Counted from the stretch's first letter, positions 27,845 through 38,358 are shown. The stretch is 64,000 nucleotides of DNA from Paraburkholderia phytofirmans PsJN (GCF_000020125.1 NC_010676.1:2666001-2730000); one strand, 5' to 3'. Translations and numbers: made by a program. Notes: generated by a model not told the origin, from the sequence alone.

Positions 27845-29158
27845 TCAGGCGTCTTGCAGGCCGTGATACAGCCCTTGCTCGAACTGTCCGTATAGCTCGA
27901 CCACACGCGCGTCATAGAACGGCAGGACCTGCGTGAACAGCGAGCCGGCCACCTTCCTGACCGGATCGACCCAGAAATAGCTATTCAACAGTCCCGCCCA
28001 GCTAATGCTTCCCGCGCTGCGGCCGTGAGGACCCGGTTGCGTGTTGATGTCGAAGGAGAGTCCCCACTTGTGAGGCATGCCGGGAAACTGGTCGAAGCTG
28101 TTGGACCACGCCGGCTGCGCCGTCTTCATCTCCGTTACGGGAAGATCTCCGATGTGGTTCTGGAACATTGCCGCTACGGTGTCAGCGCGCAGAATCCGCT
28201 CGCCACGATAGGTCCCGCCGTTGATCAGCATCTGCAGCAGCGCCATGTAATCGCGCGGTGTGCTGAATGCGCCGCCGCCGCCCATGAAGAACTCGGGTCG
28301 CTGATTGATCTCGAACGGCGCGGCCTTGAGAGATCCGTCGGCCTGCCGGTTGTGCATCGTCGCTACACGCTGCTTCTGCGCGCCACTGATCAGAAACCCT
28401 GAATTGCTCATGCCGAGCGGCGCAAAAATGTGTTCGCGGAAATACACCTCCAGCGACTGGTCGCTCACGGCCTCGACCAGCTTGCCGACCCAGTCCATGC
28501 TGATGCCGTACTGCCAGCGCTCACCGGGCTCGAATTCCAGCGGCGCCTTGAACGCACCGTTCATCGAGTAGCCGATATCCGGCATGCCGGTCACCTTTTC
28601 GTACCGGCTCAGGTTTTCGCTCCAGATGCTGTACGTGAAACCCGATGTGTGAGTCAGCAGATGACGCACGGTGAGCGTGTTTTTTGCCGGACGCAGTCTG
28701 GGCTGTCCGGCTGCATCGAAACCGTCCAGCACCTGCGGCGACTTCAGTTCCGGAAGAATGTCCCCGGCCGGCTGGTCGAGCCGAATCTTGCCCTGCTCGA
28801 TGAGTTGCATGCAGGCTGTTGCCGTGATCGCCTTGGTCATGGATAACAGCCAGAACACCGTGTCGGGTGTCATCGCCGTACCGGCCTGGGGATTGGCATG
28901 GCCCGATGCGCCCTCGTAAATCAGGCCGCGCTGCGTTGCGCCCATTGCGACGACACCTGCGACGGTGCCGTTGTCGACAGCCTGCCGCAAAGCAAGGTCG
29001 AGCGGCGTAAAAGCCGGTTTGTGCGCCAGCACGCGACTACGCGCAGGAGGGGCTTCCGCGGCTTCTGCCTGGACGCCGGTCAATCCGCCTACTGCGGTGA
29101 CGGCCAGCAGGCCGGATGCTCGCTTCAACAGATCGCGGCGAGTGAATTGAATGGTCAT
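27845..29158 (-). CDS. Serine beta-lactamase-fold hydrolase (family VIII esterase type), Tat-exported
   Basis: This 437-aa hydrolase has the class C beta-lactamase fold. A Tat leader is clear: TRRDLLKRASGLLAVTAVGG ending near AEA. The nucleophile motif is S-M-T-K in LLSMTKAITATACMQL. The second motif tyrosine lies in WQYGISMDWVGKL, as in EstB-type esterases rather than the YxN of true beta-lactamases. A late GLSFDINTQPG block is also present. It probably cleaves esters in the periplasm. It is first of a three-gene minus-strand set, divergent from a LysR gene. Confidence 0.88.
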   Translation of the reverse strand: MTIQFTRRDLLKRASGLLAVTAVGGLTGVQAEAAEAPPARSRVLAHKPAFTPLDLALRQAVDNGTVAGVVAMGATQRGLIYEGASGHANPQAGTAMTPDTVFWLLSMTKAITATACMQLIEQGKIRLDQPAGDILPELKSPQVLDGFDAAGQPRLRPAKNTLTVRHLLTHTSGFTYSIWSENLSRYEKVTGMPDIGYSMNGAFKAPLEFEPGERWQYGISMDWVGKLVEAVSDQSLEVYFREHIFAPLGMSNSGFLISGAQKQRVATMHNRQADGSLKAAPFEINQRPEFFMGGGGAFSTPRDYMALLQMLINGGTYRGERILRADTVAAMFQNHIGDLPVTEMKTAQPAWSNSFDQFPGMPHKWGLSFDINTQPGPHGRSAGSISWAGLLNSYFWVDPVRKVAGSLFTQVLPFYDARVVELYGQFEQGLYHGLQDA

Positions 29159-29516
29159 CTCCTACTCCATGGAAACCGGATTGAACAACGATGGGTGTGA
29201 CGCGCGCATCAAAGGCGCGTCGTGCGTGGGTCACCTGGCTGGGACCTTGCTGTGGGTTGCATTGTGTATAAACGCGATGAGAAACTAAATGACATCAGTG
29301 GCATTTATAAAGTGACTAATGGTTACCAATCAGCTGTAGCATGACTTCCAGCGCATCGAACAGCTGCCAGCTGATCGTAGCAATGGCGCGTAACGAATCA
29401 GATGCTAAGATCGAACCATGGCATCTGATCGCGGTTCTCGGACTTGAGTCGTCTTGCGTGTGCCAAGTTGGCATTCGACCGAATGACTTTCGACCAATAA
29501 ATGATCAGGTTGCCCC
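29159..29516. promoter_or_regulatory. Divergent promoter region, esterase/LysR
   Basis: This 358-bp spacer between divergent genes carries no open frame of note and should hold both promoters. It contains ACTAATGGTTACCAATCAG near 29314, a short imperfect palindrome, but no site I can assign. Confidence 0.35.
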
Positions 29517-30431
29517 ATGAGACCGTCCACCGAGAATCTCTCCAGTGGTATCAGCGTATTTGCTGCAGTGGTCGATGCCGGGACATTCGCAGCCGCTGCG
29601 GCGTTGATGGACATGTCGCCGCCCGGTGTGAGCCGGGCCATCGCCAGGCTCGAAAAACGCCTGAAAATACGGCTTTTCAATCGAACCACCCGCGCTGTTT
29701 CCCTGACTGAAGAGGGCCGGCAGTTCTACGAGCAGGTCATGCCGCACCTGAGGGGCATGGAGGAAGCAGCGGCGGCCGCGGCGGGAGGCGGCGCGATAGT
29801 CCGCGGCAAGCTGCGCATCAATCTCGATCCGGTTTTTTCGCACATCCTTCTCGGCGCAAAACTCGACGCGTTCATGGACGCGCATCCAGAGATCGAACTC
29901 GAATTCATTGCGAGAGATCAGCTTGGCGATTTGATCGTGGACGGCTTCGATCTGGCATTGCGATTCGGCGAGCCGCGCTCATCGAGTCTGATTGCGCGAA
30001 AGCTGCTTGACGCTACGATTGTCACCGTCGCGTCGCCCTTGTACATCGCGAGCCGGGGGCGGCCCACTGAACCACAGGAGCTGGGCCGAGGCATACACAG
30101 ATGTCTCGAGTTCCGCAACCCAGAGACAGGCAAGCCCTATCACTGGGAGTTTCATCGCAAGCGCAAAAAGCTGATTGTCGAGACGAACGGGCGGCTCACG
30201 GTGAATGATCCGGGCGCACTGCTCAATGCGTGTCTGGCTGGCTCAGGCGTCGCACAGATGCTGCTGCTCGGCGCCGAGCATTTGATCCGCCAAGGGCGGC
30301 TCGTCAATCTGTTTCCCGACTGGGCGGATGAGCGCTTCCCGCTATATGCGTATCATCCATCAAGGCATCATGTGCCAGCCCGGACGCGCGCTTTCCTTGA
30401 CTTCATTATCGCTTTGACGAGCATGGGCTAG
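29517..30431 (+). CDS. LysR-family transcriptional regulator
   Basis: This 304-aa regulator has the HTH GISVFAAVVDAGTFAAAAAL and DMSPPGVSRAIARLEKRL, followed by RLFNRTTRAVSLTEEGRQFY, the pattern of the DsdC/AaeR/PA2206-like LysR group. It diverges from the esterase/NmrA/aldo-keto reductase set, which it very probably controls. The start at 29517 is the first ATG of the frame. Confidence 0.93.
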   Translation: MRPSTENLSSGISVFAAVVDAGTFAAAAALMDMSPPGVSRAIARLEKRLKIRLFNRTTRAVSLTEEGRQFYEQVMPHLRGMEEAAAAAAGGGAIVRGKLRINLDPVFSHILLGAKLDAFMDAHPEIELEFIARDQLGDLIVDGFDLALRFGEPRSSSLIARKLLDATIVTVASPLYIASRGRPTEPQELGRGIHRCLEFRNPETGKPYHWEFHRKRKKLIVETNGRLTVNDPGALLNACLAGSGVAQMLLLGAEHLIRQGRLVNLFPDWADERFPLYAYHPSRHHVPARTRAFLDFIIALTSMG

Positions 30432-30755
30432 GAAATCCAGGGAGGTCAGTGGCCGATATTCCCTGTGAAATCTAAAACGATGCCTGTGCCGACTGTCGCG
30501 AGTCGTTCCCCTCTGCTCTGGTAGGGCCGCGCTTTGGAATCGGACGATGTGCGAGGTTCGGGGCGCCACCGATCGACAGCGCAAACGGCCAACGATAGCT
30601 TGCCAACTGTTCTTCGCCGTTATGCTTCAATCGTTTGTTTGTGTAATACGTTGTCCAAGGCTGGCCCCGCGTGGGGCGTACACTCATGGGCCCGAACAAG
30701 TTCAAACGAACCTGAACAAACTGAAAGATCGGGCGTATCGATTGTTGAGCCGCTA
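30432..30755. other. 324-bp gap without recognisable genes
   Basis: The LysR and LacI genes converge here. No gene, clear terminator hairpin or repeat was recognised. Confidence 0.35.
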
Positions 30756-31769
30756 TTAGGTGGCTGACGGGTTGGAAGTACTTTCGCGCACTATCAGCTC
30801 TGCCTCAAACTCATCTTGTTCTGCCATGCAATCGCCGTCGGCATTAATCTGCTTCAATAGGTTTCTGGCACTTAAATGTCCAATCCTGACCGCATCGGAA
30901 CGAACGGTAGTGAGTGACGGTGAACCAAGTCTCGCCAGATCCCAATCGCCAAAACCTGTTACCGAGACTTGACCCGGAACAGAAATTTCCAGAGCCCGAC
31001 ACTCAGCAATCGCAGCAGCGGCTATAAAATCGTTGTTGCAGATCAGCGCGGTCGGGGGGTTGGCCTGACAAAGCAATTTGCGGGTCGCGTATCGAACCGC
31101 CTCAGGGTCATAAGGCGTAGCAATAATCGCTTGAGGACGCAGAGCTATTCCCTGCCTCCCAAGTCCCTCGCGTATGCCCGATAGTCTGATGTTAGAGAGT
31201 TGGCCGGTATCATCTGGGCCCGGCAACACGCCGAAACCAACGTGTCCGAGGCTAACCAGATACTCGGCAACGCGTCCCATAGCAAGATGATTGTCATAGC
31301 CAACAGTCGGATGAACGTGTTCCCTATCGACAGCCCACATCAATACGTACGGAATTTTTTGCCTGCGTATGAGCGAAAGAACATCATGGTGATGATTTGA
31401 TCCGATTAGAGCAAGACCATCAACCCCGCGCTCGATAAGCGCTCTAACGATACTCAACTCCAGATCGTGATTGTCACGATGACAAGTCAATAAGCCTGTA
31501 TACCCTAGTTGAAGAAATTCACTCTCCAATGTATCGATGGCTCGTGCGTATAACTCGTTCATCAACGTTGGCGCAACGATACCGATAGTTCGCGTGCGGC
31601 CCGAGCGTAACACTCTGGCAGGTGCGAACGGAACATAATCAAGCGACGCAATGGCTTCCCTAACTTTTTGTAAGGTTTCGGGGTGCAGGCGTTCCGGCGC
31701 CGCGATAGCACGCGATACAGTAGATGACGACACGCCCGCAAGCGCAGCGACTTGCTTCAAGTTGACCAT
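30756..31769 (-). CDS. LacI-family transcriptional regulator
   Basis: This 337-aa regulator has an N-terminal HTH and hinge helix (LKQVAALAGVSSSTVSRAI, ending RVLRSGRTRTIG) and a periplasmic-binding-like sugar domain with GVDGLALIGSNHH, ALICNNDFIAAAAIAEC and SVTGFGDWDLARLGSPSLTT. The GFGDWD block resembles the GntR-type LacI regulators of gluconate genes. ATG at 31769 has GGAGG eight bases before it. No target operon adjoins it; the flanks are gene-poor and IS-rich, so its own operon may have been lost. Confidence 0.92.
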   Translation of the reverse strand: MVNLKQVAALAGVSSSTVSRAIAAPERLHPETLQKVREAIASLDYVPFAPARVLRSGRTRTIGIVAPTLMNELYARAIDTLESEFLQLGYTGLLTCHRDNHDLELSIVRALIERGVDGLALIGSNHHHDVLSLIRRQKIPYVLMWAVDREHVHPTVGYDNHLAMGRVAEYLVSLGHVGFGVLPGPDDTGQLSNIRLSGIREGLGRQGIALRPQAIIATPYDPEAVRYATRKLLCQANPPTALICNNDFIAAAAIAECRALEISVPGQVSVTGFGDWDLARLGSPSLTTVRSDAVRIGHLSARNLLKQINADGDCMAEQDEFEAELIVRESTSNPSAT

Positions 31770-32594
31770 AGTTGACACCTCCAGGATCTATCGACCGCAA
31801 CCTGTTATAGACCGCGCCGAGCCGAGTTTAACAAGCCGCGCGTTTACAGGCGACTGATCGGTCGACAGCGTTGCGGTCTAGCGAAGTAGCGGTGGTGATT
31901 GATCCGTGGTGACCACTTGGTAGCAACCTGCCATTCCAACAAAATTGATAGCCCAAAGGTGATTGTCCCAACTGAGGAACCTCAAGCAAAGTCGTCAAAT
32001 TATTCCAGACAGGAGAATTGACTGTTTCACGTCAGTTTTGCGTCGTAAGCAACTGGTGGCGGACAGTCCAAAACCAAGTGCAGGCGTAGAGGTTATCGAA
32101 GTCGAAGTTGCATTTATCGATGTCGCGCCATACATCGCCTTTATTCGCTTGCCGATACTGCCGCACGCGCAGCCTAGCCTATGCCCTCTGTTTGGTCTTC
32201 GACACGCGCTACCGTTTCCAGTCCGTGGCACGCCGGTCACACATTAGCGAAGCACCTACTGGAACACAACCGTTGCTACCGCAATGCGTCGATCGCACGT
32301 CGACTGCCATTGTCTGCTGCAGATGCGCATTGGCGTCGGTCTGCTCCTGCTGGCACTTAACGCTTTGCTCAGCAAATTGGTGCGCAAAACAACAGAGAGG
32401 CTCACTTGCAATGCCCGCAGGCATGACCGACCAATTTGCCCACTTGTTATAAGTGAATTACATCGCGGCAACTCACTTCAACTCCCGCGAAAAGAACGGT
32501 TACGTCTTTTTATGGCGTTATATTGGCGCAGATACTGGCCTCCACGTCGAGCTGTCTGACATGAAACGTTTTGCGTCTCCGGCCCGCCACCCAT
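31770..32594. other. 825-bp region without recognisable genes, next to the IS nest
   Basis: Several short frames exist on both strands but none has family features. The right end, about 32460-32594, abuts the truncated 5' side of an IS5-family transposase, so part of this may be old IS or target DNA. Confidence 0.35.
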
Positions 32595-33906
32595 ATGACG
32601 GTCGACGGCACGCTCATTCAGGCTTGGGCCGGACACAAGACCTTTGTGCCCAGGACGAAGTCGGATGACGACTCGCGGCCAGACGGTGGTGCCGGCTCTC
32701 ACGAGAACTGGCATGGCGAGAAGCGTAGCAACGACACGCATGAATCCAGCACGGACAGTCAGGCCCCGCTGTTTCGCAAGAATCGTGGCACGGGCGCGAT
32801 GCTTTGCTACACGGGCCACGTGCTGACTGATGAGATAAGCTCGATTCTGGTGTACGGGGAAGTTTGGGCGCGGGAGATGAAGGCGGTGGAGGTTTTAGCT
32901 GAGAATCTGATTGCGAAGTCGGAAACTAGCAAACAACAAACCATCCACCATAAGCAAGTTTACAGAAAAAGAAGTCGTTGGACTATCAGGAGTCCGTCTG
33001 GGGCTGGACGAATTGGTTCGGCACGGAGCCCGGCAGGTGATTCAGGCAATCGAGGCGGGGCTATTGTCGCTGCTGGAGCGGTTCGAGAACGTCAAGACCC
33101 TGCATGGGCAACGCGCAGTGGTGCGCAACGGCTATTTGCCGGAGCGCGAAGTGTTGACAGCCGCCGGACCGGTCGCGGTGAAGGTTCCCAAGGTTCGAGA
33201 TCGTTCAGGATCAGGCGTGAAGTTCAATTCAACGATTGTGCCGCTCTATGCGAGGAAGTCGCCGCGCGTGAGTGCCGCGCTGCCCTGGCTGTATTTGAAC
33301 GGTATCTCGACAGGCGACATGAGCAAAACGCTGAGCGTGCTGCTGGGTGAGGACGCTAAGGGCCTATCGGCGAACGTCGTGAGTCGCCTGAAGGCGCAAT
33401 GGCGCCGACGAGCATGCCAACTGGAGCCGGCGCGAGCGAAGTCACGATATGTTTATTGGTGGGCTGACGGTATTCATACCGGTCTGCGCAGCGAGAATTC
33501 AGACGGACAGTGCCTATTGGTCATCATCGGCGTGACGCCCGAGGGCAAGAAGGAACGTGTGGCGATCGGCGACGGGTACCGGGAGTCGAAAGCCTCGTGG
33601 CAAGAGCTCCTGCTGGATCTGAAGGCGCGTGGCTTGCAGGCGGGGCCCTTGCTGGCAGTCGGTGACGGTGCCATGGGCTTCTGGGCTGCGTTGGAAGAAG
33701 TATTCCCAACGACGCGCGCTCAGCGCTGCTGGTTTCACAAGATGGGCAACGTGCTCAATACACTCCCGAAGGCTCAATAGAGCCGCGCCAAGGCAGATCT
33801 GCAGGCAATCTGGATGGCAACAACACGCACCGACGCGTACGCCGCCTTCGACCGGTTCGTGACGATCCACGCGGCCAAGTATCCGAAGGCGACGGACACG
33901 CTGAAG

Positions 33907-35115
33907 TGTATTAGCCTGGACCGGACCTGACAGGTAGTCGGGGAAGCGAATGAAGGATGGCGATTCAGTGAGGAATCAGTTTCTCCCTGGCAAGTTCGAG
34001 TGAGTCGAGGAAGGTACGCATAGGCGTCTTGCCGTAGCACCATCGCCCTTGATGTTCGCGCTCATTGTTGTATTGGTCAAGCCATGCGTCGAGATCGGTG
34101 TGCAGGGCGGCGATCGAGTCGTAGATCTTCCTGCGGAACGCGATGCGATAGAACTCGTTGAGCATGGTCTTGTGAAGTCGCTCGACGATTCCGTTGGTCT
34201 GTGGAGAACGAGCTTTGGTACGGGTGTGATCAATGTTCTCCACGGCCAGATAGAGCTCATATTCGTGATGCTCGGGGTTTCCGCAGTACTCGGTACCCCG
34301 GTCAGTCAGAACGCGAGCGAGCGGAATACCGTAGCCGTCGAAGAACGGCACGACGCGATCATTGAGCAGGTCGGCTGCCGGCAGCGGGGTCTTGCGGTCG
34401 TAGAGCTTGGCAAACGCCACCTTCGAGTAAGTGTCGACGAAGGTTTGCTGATAGACGCGGCCGACGCCCTTGAGGGTGCCCACATAAAAGGTATCCTGGG
34501 CGCCGCAGTAGCCGGGACATTCAGATTCGAATTCGCCATGCGTTTCCTTTTCCAGCTTGGCCCGCTCCAGCGCGGTGAGCTGCGATTCGGTCAGCACCAG
34601 CCCTTCCTGGGCGGACTTCGCCTCCAGCGCCTTCAGGCGCTTGTTCATGGTCTCGAGGTCATGGCGCAGCCAGATACTACGCACTCCCTGCGGCGAGACG
34701 CTGAGGGCGTGGCGTTTAAGCACCTCATTGGCGATACGGATCTGGCCGTAAGCGGGCAGTTCCAGGGCCAGTTCGATCACCGCGGCCTCGACCTGGGGAT
34801 CCACTCGGTTCTTTAGCAGCGGGCGGTGGTGGGATATTTCCTGCAGGGCCGCTTCACCGCCCTTATCGTACAGTTCCTTGAAGCGGTAGAAGCTGTCGCG
34901 GGAATAGCCCATTACCCGGCAGGCCTGACTGACATTGCCCAGTTGCCGCGCCAGTTCGAGCATGCCGACCTTGGCGCGGATGACTTTCTGTTCCTGAGTC
35001 ATGGTGGACTCCTTGCGGTTCGCCGCGCGCGTTGCCGCGTCGGACTACGTCCTCCGCGCCCACGCGCAACGGCACGAGAAACCGACCACTGTCAGATTTA
35101 GTCTAGGCTATTGCA
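33907..35115. mobile_element. Complete IS481-family element inserted in the IS256 transposase gene
   Basis: This 1209-bp element has imperfect terminal inverted repeats: TGTATTAGCCTGGAC at 33907 and, read from the other end, TGCAATAGCCTAGAC at 35115. A 7-bp target duplication GCTGAAG (33900-33906 and 35116-35122) flanks it. It carries one intact transposase and is the youngest layer of the three-level nest. Confidence 0.9.
33965..35002 (-). CDS. IS481-family DDE transposase
   Basis: This 345-aa integrase-like transposase has an N-terminal HTH for DNA binding ([36 protein letters not shown]) and an rve catalytic core. The DDE residues are seen in [26 protein letters not shown] and [16 protein letters not shown]. 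The C terminus [15 protein letters not shown] is standard. The gene is intact with normal length. ATG at 35002 is the first start inside the right terminal repeat. Confidence 0.93.
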   Translation of the reverse strand: MTQEQKVIRAKVGMLELARQLGNVSQACRVMGYSRDSFYRFKELYDKGGEAALQEISHHRPLLKNRVDPQVEAAVIELALELPAYGQIRIANEVLKRHALSVSPQGVRSIWLRHDLETMNKRLKALEAKSAQEGLVLTESQLTALERAKLEKETHGEFESECPGYCGAQDTFYVGTLKGVGRVYQQTFVDTYSKVAFAKLYDRKTPLPAADLLNDRVVPFFDGYGIPLARVLTDRGTEYCGNPEHHEYELYLAVENIDHTRTKARSPQTNGIVERLHKTMLNEFYRIAFRRKIYDSIAALHTDLDAWLDQYNNEREHQGRWCYGKTPMRTFLDSLELAREKLIPH

Positions 35116-36139
35116 GCTGAAGAAGGATCGCGAAAGCTTGCTCGCGTTCTACGACTTTCCGGCTGAGCACTGGCAGCATCTGCGAACGACCAATGCGATC
35201 GAATCGACGTTTGCAACGGTACGTCACCGCGCTACGCGTACGCGCAACTGCGTATCGCGACCCACCTTCCTCGGTCTGACTTTCAAGCTGATCGAAGAAG
35301 CCGAGAGAACTTGGCGCCGTATCAACGGCCCCGAACAGATCGAGTTGTTGCTGGAGGGCATTACATTCAAAGACGGTGAACCGGTGCAAGACAATCGACC
35401 GGATCAGCAGAAACTCGCCGCTTGAAATCGCCGCTCATCAAACTGCCCATACACCAGTCTTGGCCATATCTCCTGACTGATAACCGGCACGGTCTCGTGG
35501 TGAACGCACAGGTGACGCAGGCTAACGGCACCGTCGAGCGGGACACAGCAGTCGAAATGCTTGCGGACGCCGCGCCGTTTGCCGATACATCGACTCGGTA
35601 GGTGATGACAGGAACTACGACACGACCGGCTTCGTCGCAACGTGCCGTGCACACAGCGTGACGCCACATGTTGCGCAAAACAATGGCCGCGGCCATCAAC
35701 GGGCGCACAACGCGCTGGGCCGGCTATGCCGTCAGTCAGCGCAAACGCAAATGCATTGAGCAGATCTTCGGCTGGAGAAAGGCGGTTGGCAGGATTCGGC
35801 AGGCAATGTTTCGGGGACTGCAACGAGTTGACCAGCTCTTCGTGCTGACTCAGGCGGCCTACAACCTGACTCGCATGCGCACGCTCGCCGTGAAAACGGC
35901 ATAGGCGCAACAGGCGGCGAGGAACTGGCATTGTGTCCACGTGAATGAAAGGCTTCGCGCATTAAATCGACATCAACCAAACCGGCACAACAACTCGATG
36001 AAACGGAATGCTCAACGCTGGTGGGGTGTCTTTCAACAGCCTGCTAAGTCCGTACTTTTGACTTTCTCCGGCATTTCTCATAACGCGAGGCCTCTATCAG
36101 ACCCTACGGCTGCATTCTACTGTAACCAGGACGATATCG

Positions 36140-36664
36140 TTACTTGGCTTCTTTTAAATTCACCTTATAAACGCGGGCCTTGACAACGTATTCTTGGGCG
36201 TTATCTTGCAGCTTGGCGACCTCGTCATCGGAAAGCTGCCGCACAGCCTTCCCAGGCACCCCCATAATCAAAGATCGATCAGGAAACTGCTTGCACTCTG
36301 GAATCACCGCGCCAGCGGCGACGATACAATGCTGGCCAATCACCGCGCCATTTAAAATCGTCGCGTGTATCCCAATTAGCGACCCATTGCCTACCGTACA
36401 TCCGTGGAGGACAGCTGCATGTCCGACGCTCACACCTTCGCCGACCACTAACGGAAAGCCTGCATCGGTGTGCAAGATTGCACCATCCTGAACGTTACTT
36501 CCTCGCCCGACCGTAATTCGATCGTTATCTCCTCTGATGACCGCTCCTGGCCAGACACTGATCTCCTCCAGGAGATGAACATCTCCAATAATCGTTGCCG
36601 CAATGCTCACGAAAGCAGTGTCCTTGATAAAAGGTTGCTTGTCGTTCAGCTTGAAATTTGTCAT
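36140..36664 (-). CDS. Left-handed beta-helix protein, gamma-carbonic-anhydrase/PaaY-CaiE type
   Basis: This 174-aa hexapeptide-repeat protein has coils such as VWPGAVIRGDNDRITVG, GVSVGHAAVLHGCTVG and SLIGIHATILNGAVIG. The three zinc histidines of the gamma-carbonic-anhydrase fold can be placed in ILHTDAG, VGHAAV and LHGCTV. ATG at 36664 gives the family start; the open frame extends upstream into the gap. It is last of a minus-strand series (oxidase, CoA-transferase, symporter). Relatives such as PaaY act as acyl-CoA thioesterases or support CoA-dependent pathways, so a role with the CoA-transferase is plausible. Confidence 0.87.
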   Translation of the reverse strand: MTNFKLNDKQPFIKDTAFVSIAATIIGDVHLLEEISVWPGAVIRGDNDRITVGRGSNVQDGAILHTDAGFPLVVGEGVSVGHAAVLHGCTVGNGSLIGIHATILNGAVIGQHCIVAAGAVIPECKQFPDRSLIMGVPGKAVRQLSDDEVAKLQDNAQEYVVKARVYKVNLKEAK

Positions 36665-36707
36665 GGAACATCCAAATAATTTTATTTTTAGAAAGAATTT
36701 TTCGGAT

Positions 36708-38129
36708 TTAGCCTCGAAGACTACTGTTAGACACGGATTTACGTTTAATATCCTCACCACTCAATTTTTTGAAAACCCGTTCAATTATCATGACGACAGG
36801 TGGAGTCACAAGAGCAATGTAAATGTCATCAATTCCATACGGATCACCTAACAGATACCAGACTGTAGTCGACACCGCTGCAGATAGAAGGCCAAGCGTA
36901 GCACCACGATTGCTACGATAAAACGGAAGATAAAAGCCTATCATCGCCACGACCGAAATTGAAAGCCGAAGCGCTCGGGTAAAGAAAGAGAGATGTAGTA
37001 CTTCCGGCAGGAAAAGCACAAAAATTAACGGGATAAAACCGATTGGAACAGACAGCAACCGTGACATCCTGAATTCCTGCTCAGGGGTAGGATGCCGTGC
37101 GGGGACGTAGAAATCACGGACAATTAAGGAAGATATCGCGAGTCCCACACTGCTCACTCCAACGAACACAGAAGCAGCCAAGGATGTGGTTACGATCCCG
37201 GCGACGACCGGGCTCATATGATTCATGAAAACCGGAAATGCGTATAAACTATTCATGCCCGGAAAAAGAAATTTGGCAGCAACGCCGATCAGCCCCAACG
37301 CAATGCTGATCGGCACACAAAGGGCGGCGGATATGTATGTCGTACGCCTCACCTTCTCAGGGTCTTTCAAGGAAGACATCGCCTGAATGATGTACTGCGT
37401 GGAAAATATCGCACCAACGTTGGCGATGGTCCATGCGAGGATCGTCGAGGCACCGATTTTTCCATCCCATGTGAAATAATAATGCGGCATCTGTTCGACC
37501 ATAGGCCGAACTCCATGTGTCATGTTCAGTGCCACTGCAAGCACTATAAAGACACCCGCATATTTGATGGTCGTGTGCATGACGGAAACGTACGCCACAC
37601 TTTTCATGCCCCCGATCACACAATAAAAAGTACTGACGGCGGCAGTAATAACAGCAGCCGATGGCAATGAAATCCGCAAGACGCTGGATAGCGCAGCAGC
37701 ACCACTGATGTAATAGCCCACATTGACAAGCAGAAGCGCATAAATCATGATCAACGAAACAGTCACTTGTGTCGAGCGACCATACTTTCTGGCGATGGCC
37801 CCTGAAATCGTAAATTCTCCGGAAGAATAAAGTTTTTTCGCCAGAAAAAATCCGAATAGCGGAAAGCCGATAGCAGCACTCAGCACCGCCCATGAGGCCG
37901 CAAATCCGGATTCAAATGCGGACTGCGCAGCACCAACCGTCGACTTTGCACCGATAAATTCGGACATCATCAAAATCCCGATTATGACCGCCGGCATCGA
38001 CCGTGCGGCAATCATAAAATCTCCCGAATTTTTGCTGCGCAGCCGTATTGTCAGCCAGAATGTTACGGCGAGATATGCAATAAGGATTCCAGCTATTATG
38101 AAAGTTCCATCGATATCAAATGAATGCAT
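36708..38129 (-). CDS. Sodium:solute symporter (SSS family)
   Basis: This 473-aa inner-membrane protein has about thirteen helices with the SSS core: AYLAVTFWLTIRLRSKNSGDF, MMSEFIGAKSTVGAAQSAF and SAAIGFPLFGFFLAKKLY, then SGAIARKYGR. The later Na+-site helix VVAGIVTTSLAASVFVGVSS is also present. It imports an organic acid, sugar or amino acid with Na+. It lies between the CoA-transferase and the hexapeptide-protein genes on the same strand. Confidence 0.9.
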   Translation of the reverse strand: MHSFDIDGTFIIAGILIAYLAVTFWLTIRLRSKNSGDFMIAARSMPAVIIGILMMSEFIGAKSTVGAAQSAFESGFAASWAVLSAAIGFPLFGFFLAKKLYSSGEFTISGAIARKYGRSTQVTVSLIMIYALLLVNVGYYISGAAALSSVLRISLPSAAVITAAVSTFYCVIGGMKSVAYVSVMHTTIKYAGVFIVLAVALNMTHGVRPMVEQMPHYYFTWDGKIGASTILAWTIANVGAIFSTQYIIQAMSSLKDPEKVRRTTYISAALCVPISIALGLIGVAAKFLFPGMNSLYAFPVFMNHMSPVVAGIVTTSLAASVFVGVSSVGLAISSLIVRDFYVPARHPTPEQEFRMSRLLSVPIGFIPLIFVLFLPEVLHLSFFTRALRLSISVVAMIGFYLPFYRSNRGATLGLLSAAVSTTVWYLLGDPYGIDDIYIALVTPPVVMIIERVFKKLSGEDIKRKSVSNSSLRG

Positions 38130-38215
38130 CTTTGTCTCCTACATTTTATTAGCGTATCAAATTTTAGCCATCGCAATACCGATGACTAAATTTAGAATCC
38201 GGTGAATGGCTGATA

Positions 38216-38262
38216 GTTGACCAACAGTCTGCGATATTTTTCGCATTTTTCCGTTGGTCAAC
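38216..38262. promoter_or_regulatory. Perfect 10-bp inverted repeat upstream of the symporter gene
   Basis: GTTGACCAAC (38216-38225) and its complement GTTGGTCAAC (38253-38262) are separated by 27 bp in the 229-bp gap between the CoA-transferase and the symporter. The TTGGTC/GACCAA half-sites recall the TTTGGT/ACCAAA half-sites upstream at 41.8-41.9 kb. It could be an operator for separate control of the symporter, or a weak terminator of the upstream pair. Confidence 0.4.
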
Positions 38263-38358
38263 GGCTTACCCTGCATAGCCATATCACTGAGCCATGTTTT
38301 TCAAACCTCCTTAACCAAAGATTGATCACCGAATCAGGAAATCCGGATCAGCATCGAT

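Larger units (their letters stand above)
32911..35425 (+). pseudogene. IS256 (mutator-type) transposase, broken by a stop codon and an IS481 insertion
   Basis: The frame 32911-33780 encodes QVIQAIEAGLLSLLERF, VPKVRDRSGSGVKFNS, the catalytic D in WWADGIHTGLRS and in VGDGAMGFWAALEEVFP, and CWFHKMGNVLNTLPK. A TAG at 33778 ends it where the family reads on (SRAKADLQAIWMA follows in frame). At 33907 an IS481 element interrupts it. The end resumes at 35123 with KDRESLLAFYDFPAEHW and the catalytic E in TTNAIESTFATVRHR. So two independent lesions inactivate it. Confidence 0.88.
32832..35472. mobile_element. IS256-family element inserted in the IS5 remnant
   Basis: The ends match as imperfect inverted repeats: GAGATAAGC...CTGGTGTACGGG from 32832 and the complement GAGATATGG...CTGGTGTATGGG from 35472. 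A 9-bp target duplication CTGACTGAT flanks it (32823-32831 and 35473-35481), and removing the element restores the IS5 reading LTD-NRHG. Without the inner insertion the element is about 1.43 kb, normal for IS256. Its transposase is broken. Confidence 0.85.
32595..35904 (+). pseudogene. IS5-family transposase remnant, split by an IS256 element
   Basis: The left part (32595-32831) reads MTVDGTLIQAWAGHKTFVP, EKRSNDTHES and LCYTGHVLTD. The right part (from 35473) resumes with LTDNRHGLVVNAQVTQANG and TVERDTAVEMLAD. After frame changes it continues with DDRNYDTTGFVATCRAHSV, then AAINGRTTRWAGYAVSQRK and LTQAAYNLTRM, ending at 35904. These are the DDE blocks of an IS5-family transposase. The N-terminal domain is missing and there are several frameshifts, so the copy is dead. 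A motif CAACAGCCTGC at about 36034-36044 resembles an IS end and may mark its right edge. Confidence 0.8.

Noticed and set aside
32571..33350. A single 259-codon gene across the IS junction
   Set aside because: The frame fuses the IS5 transposase remnant to out-of-frame IS256 DNA across the target duplication; it is a junction artefact.
34049..34816. Plus-strand open frame of 255 codons
   Set aside because: It is antisense to the IS481 transposase and has no recognisable domain.
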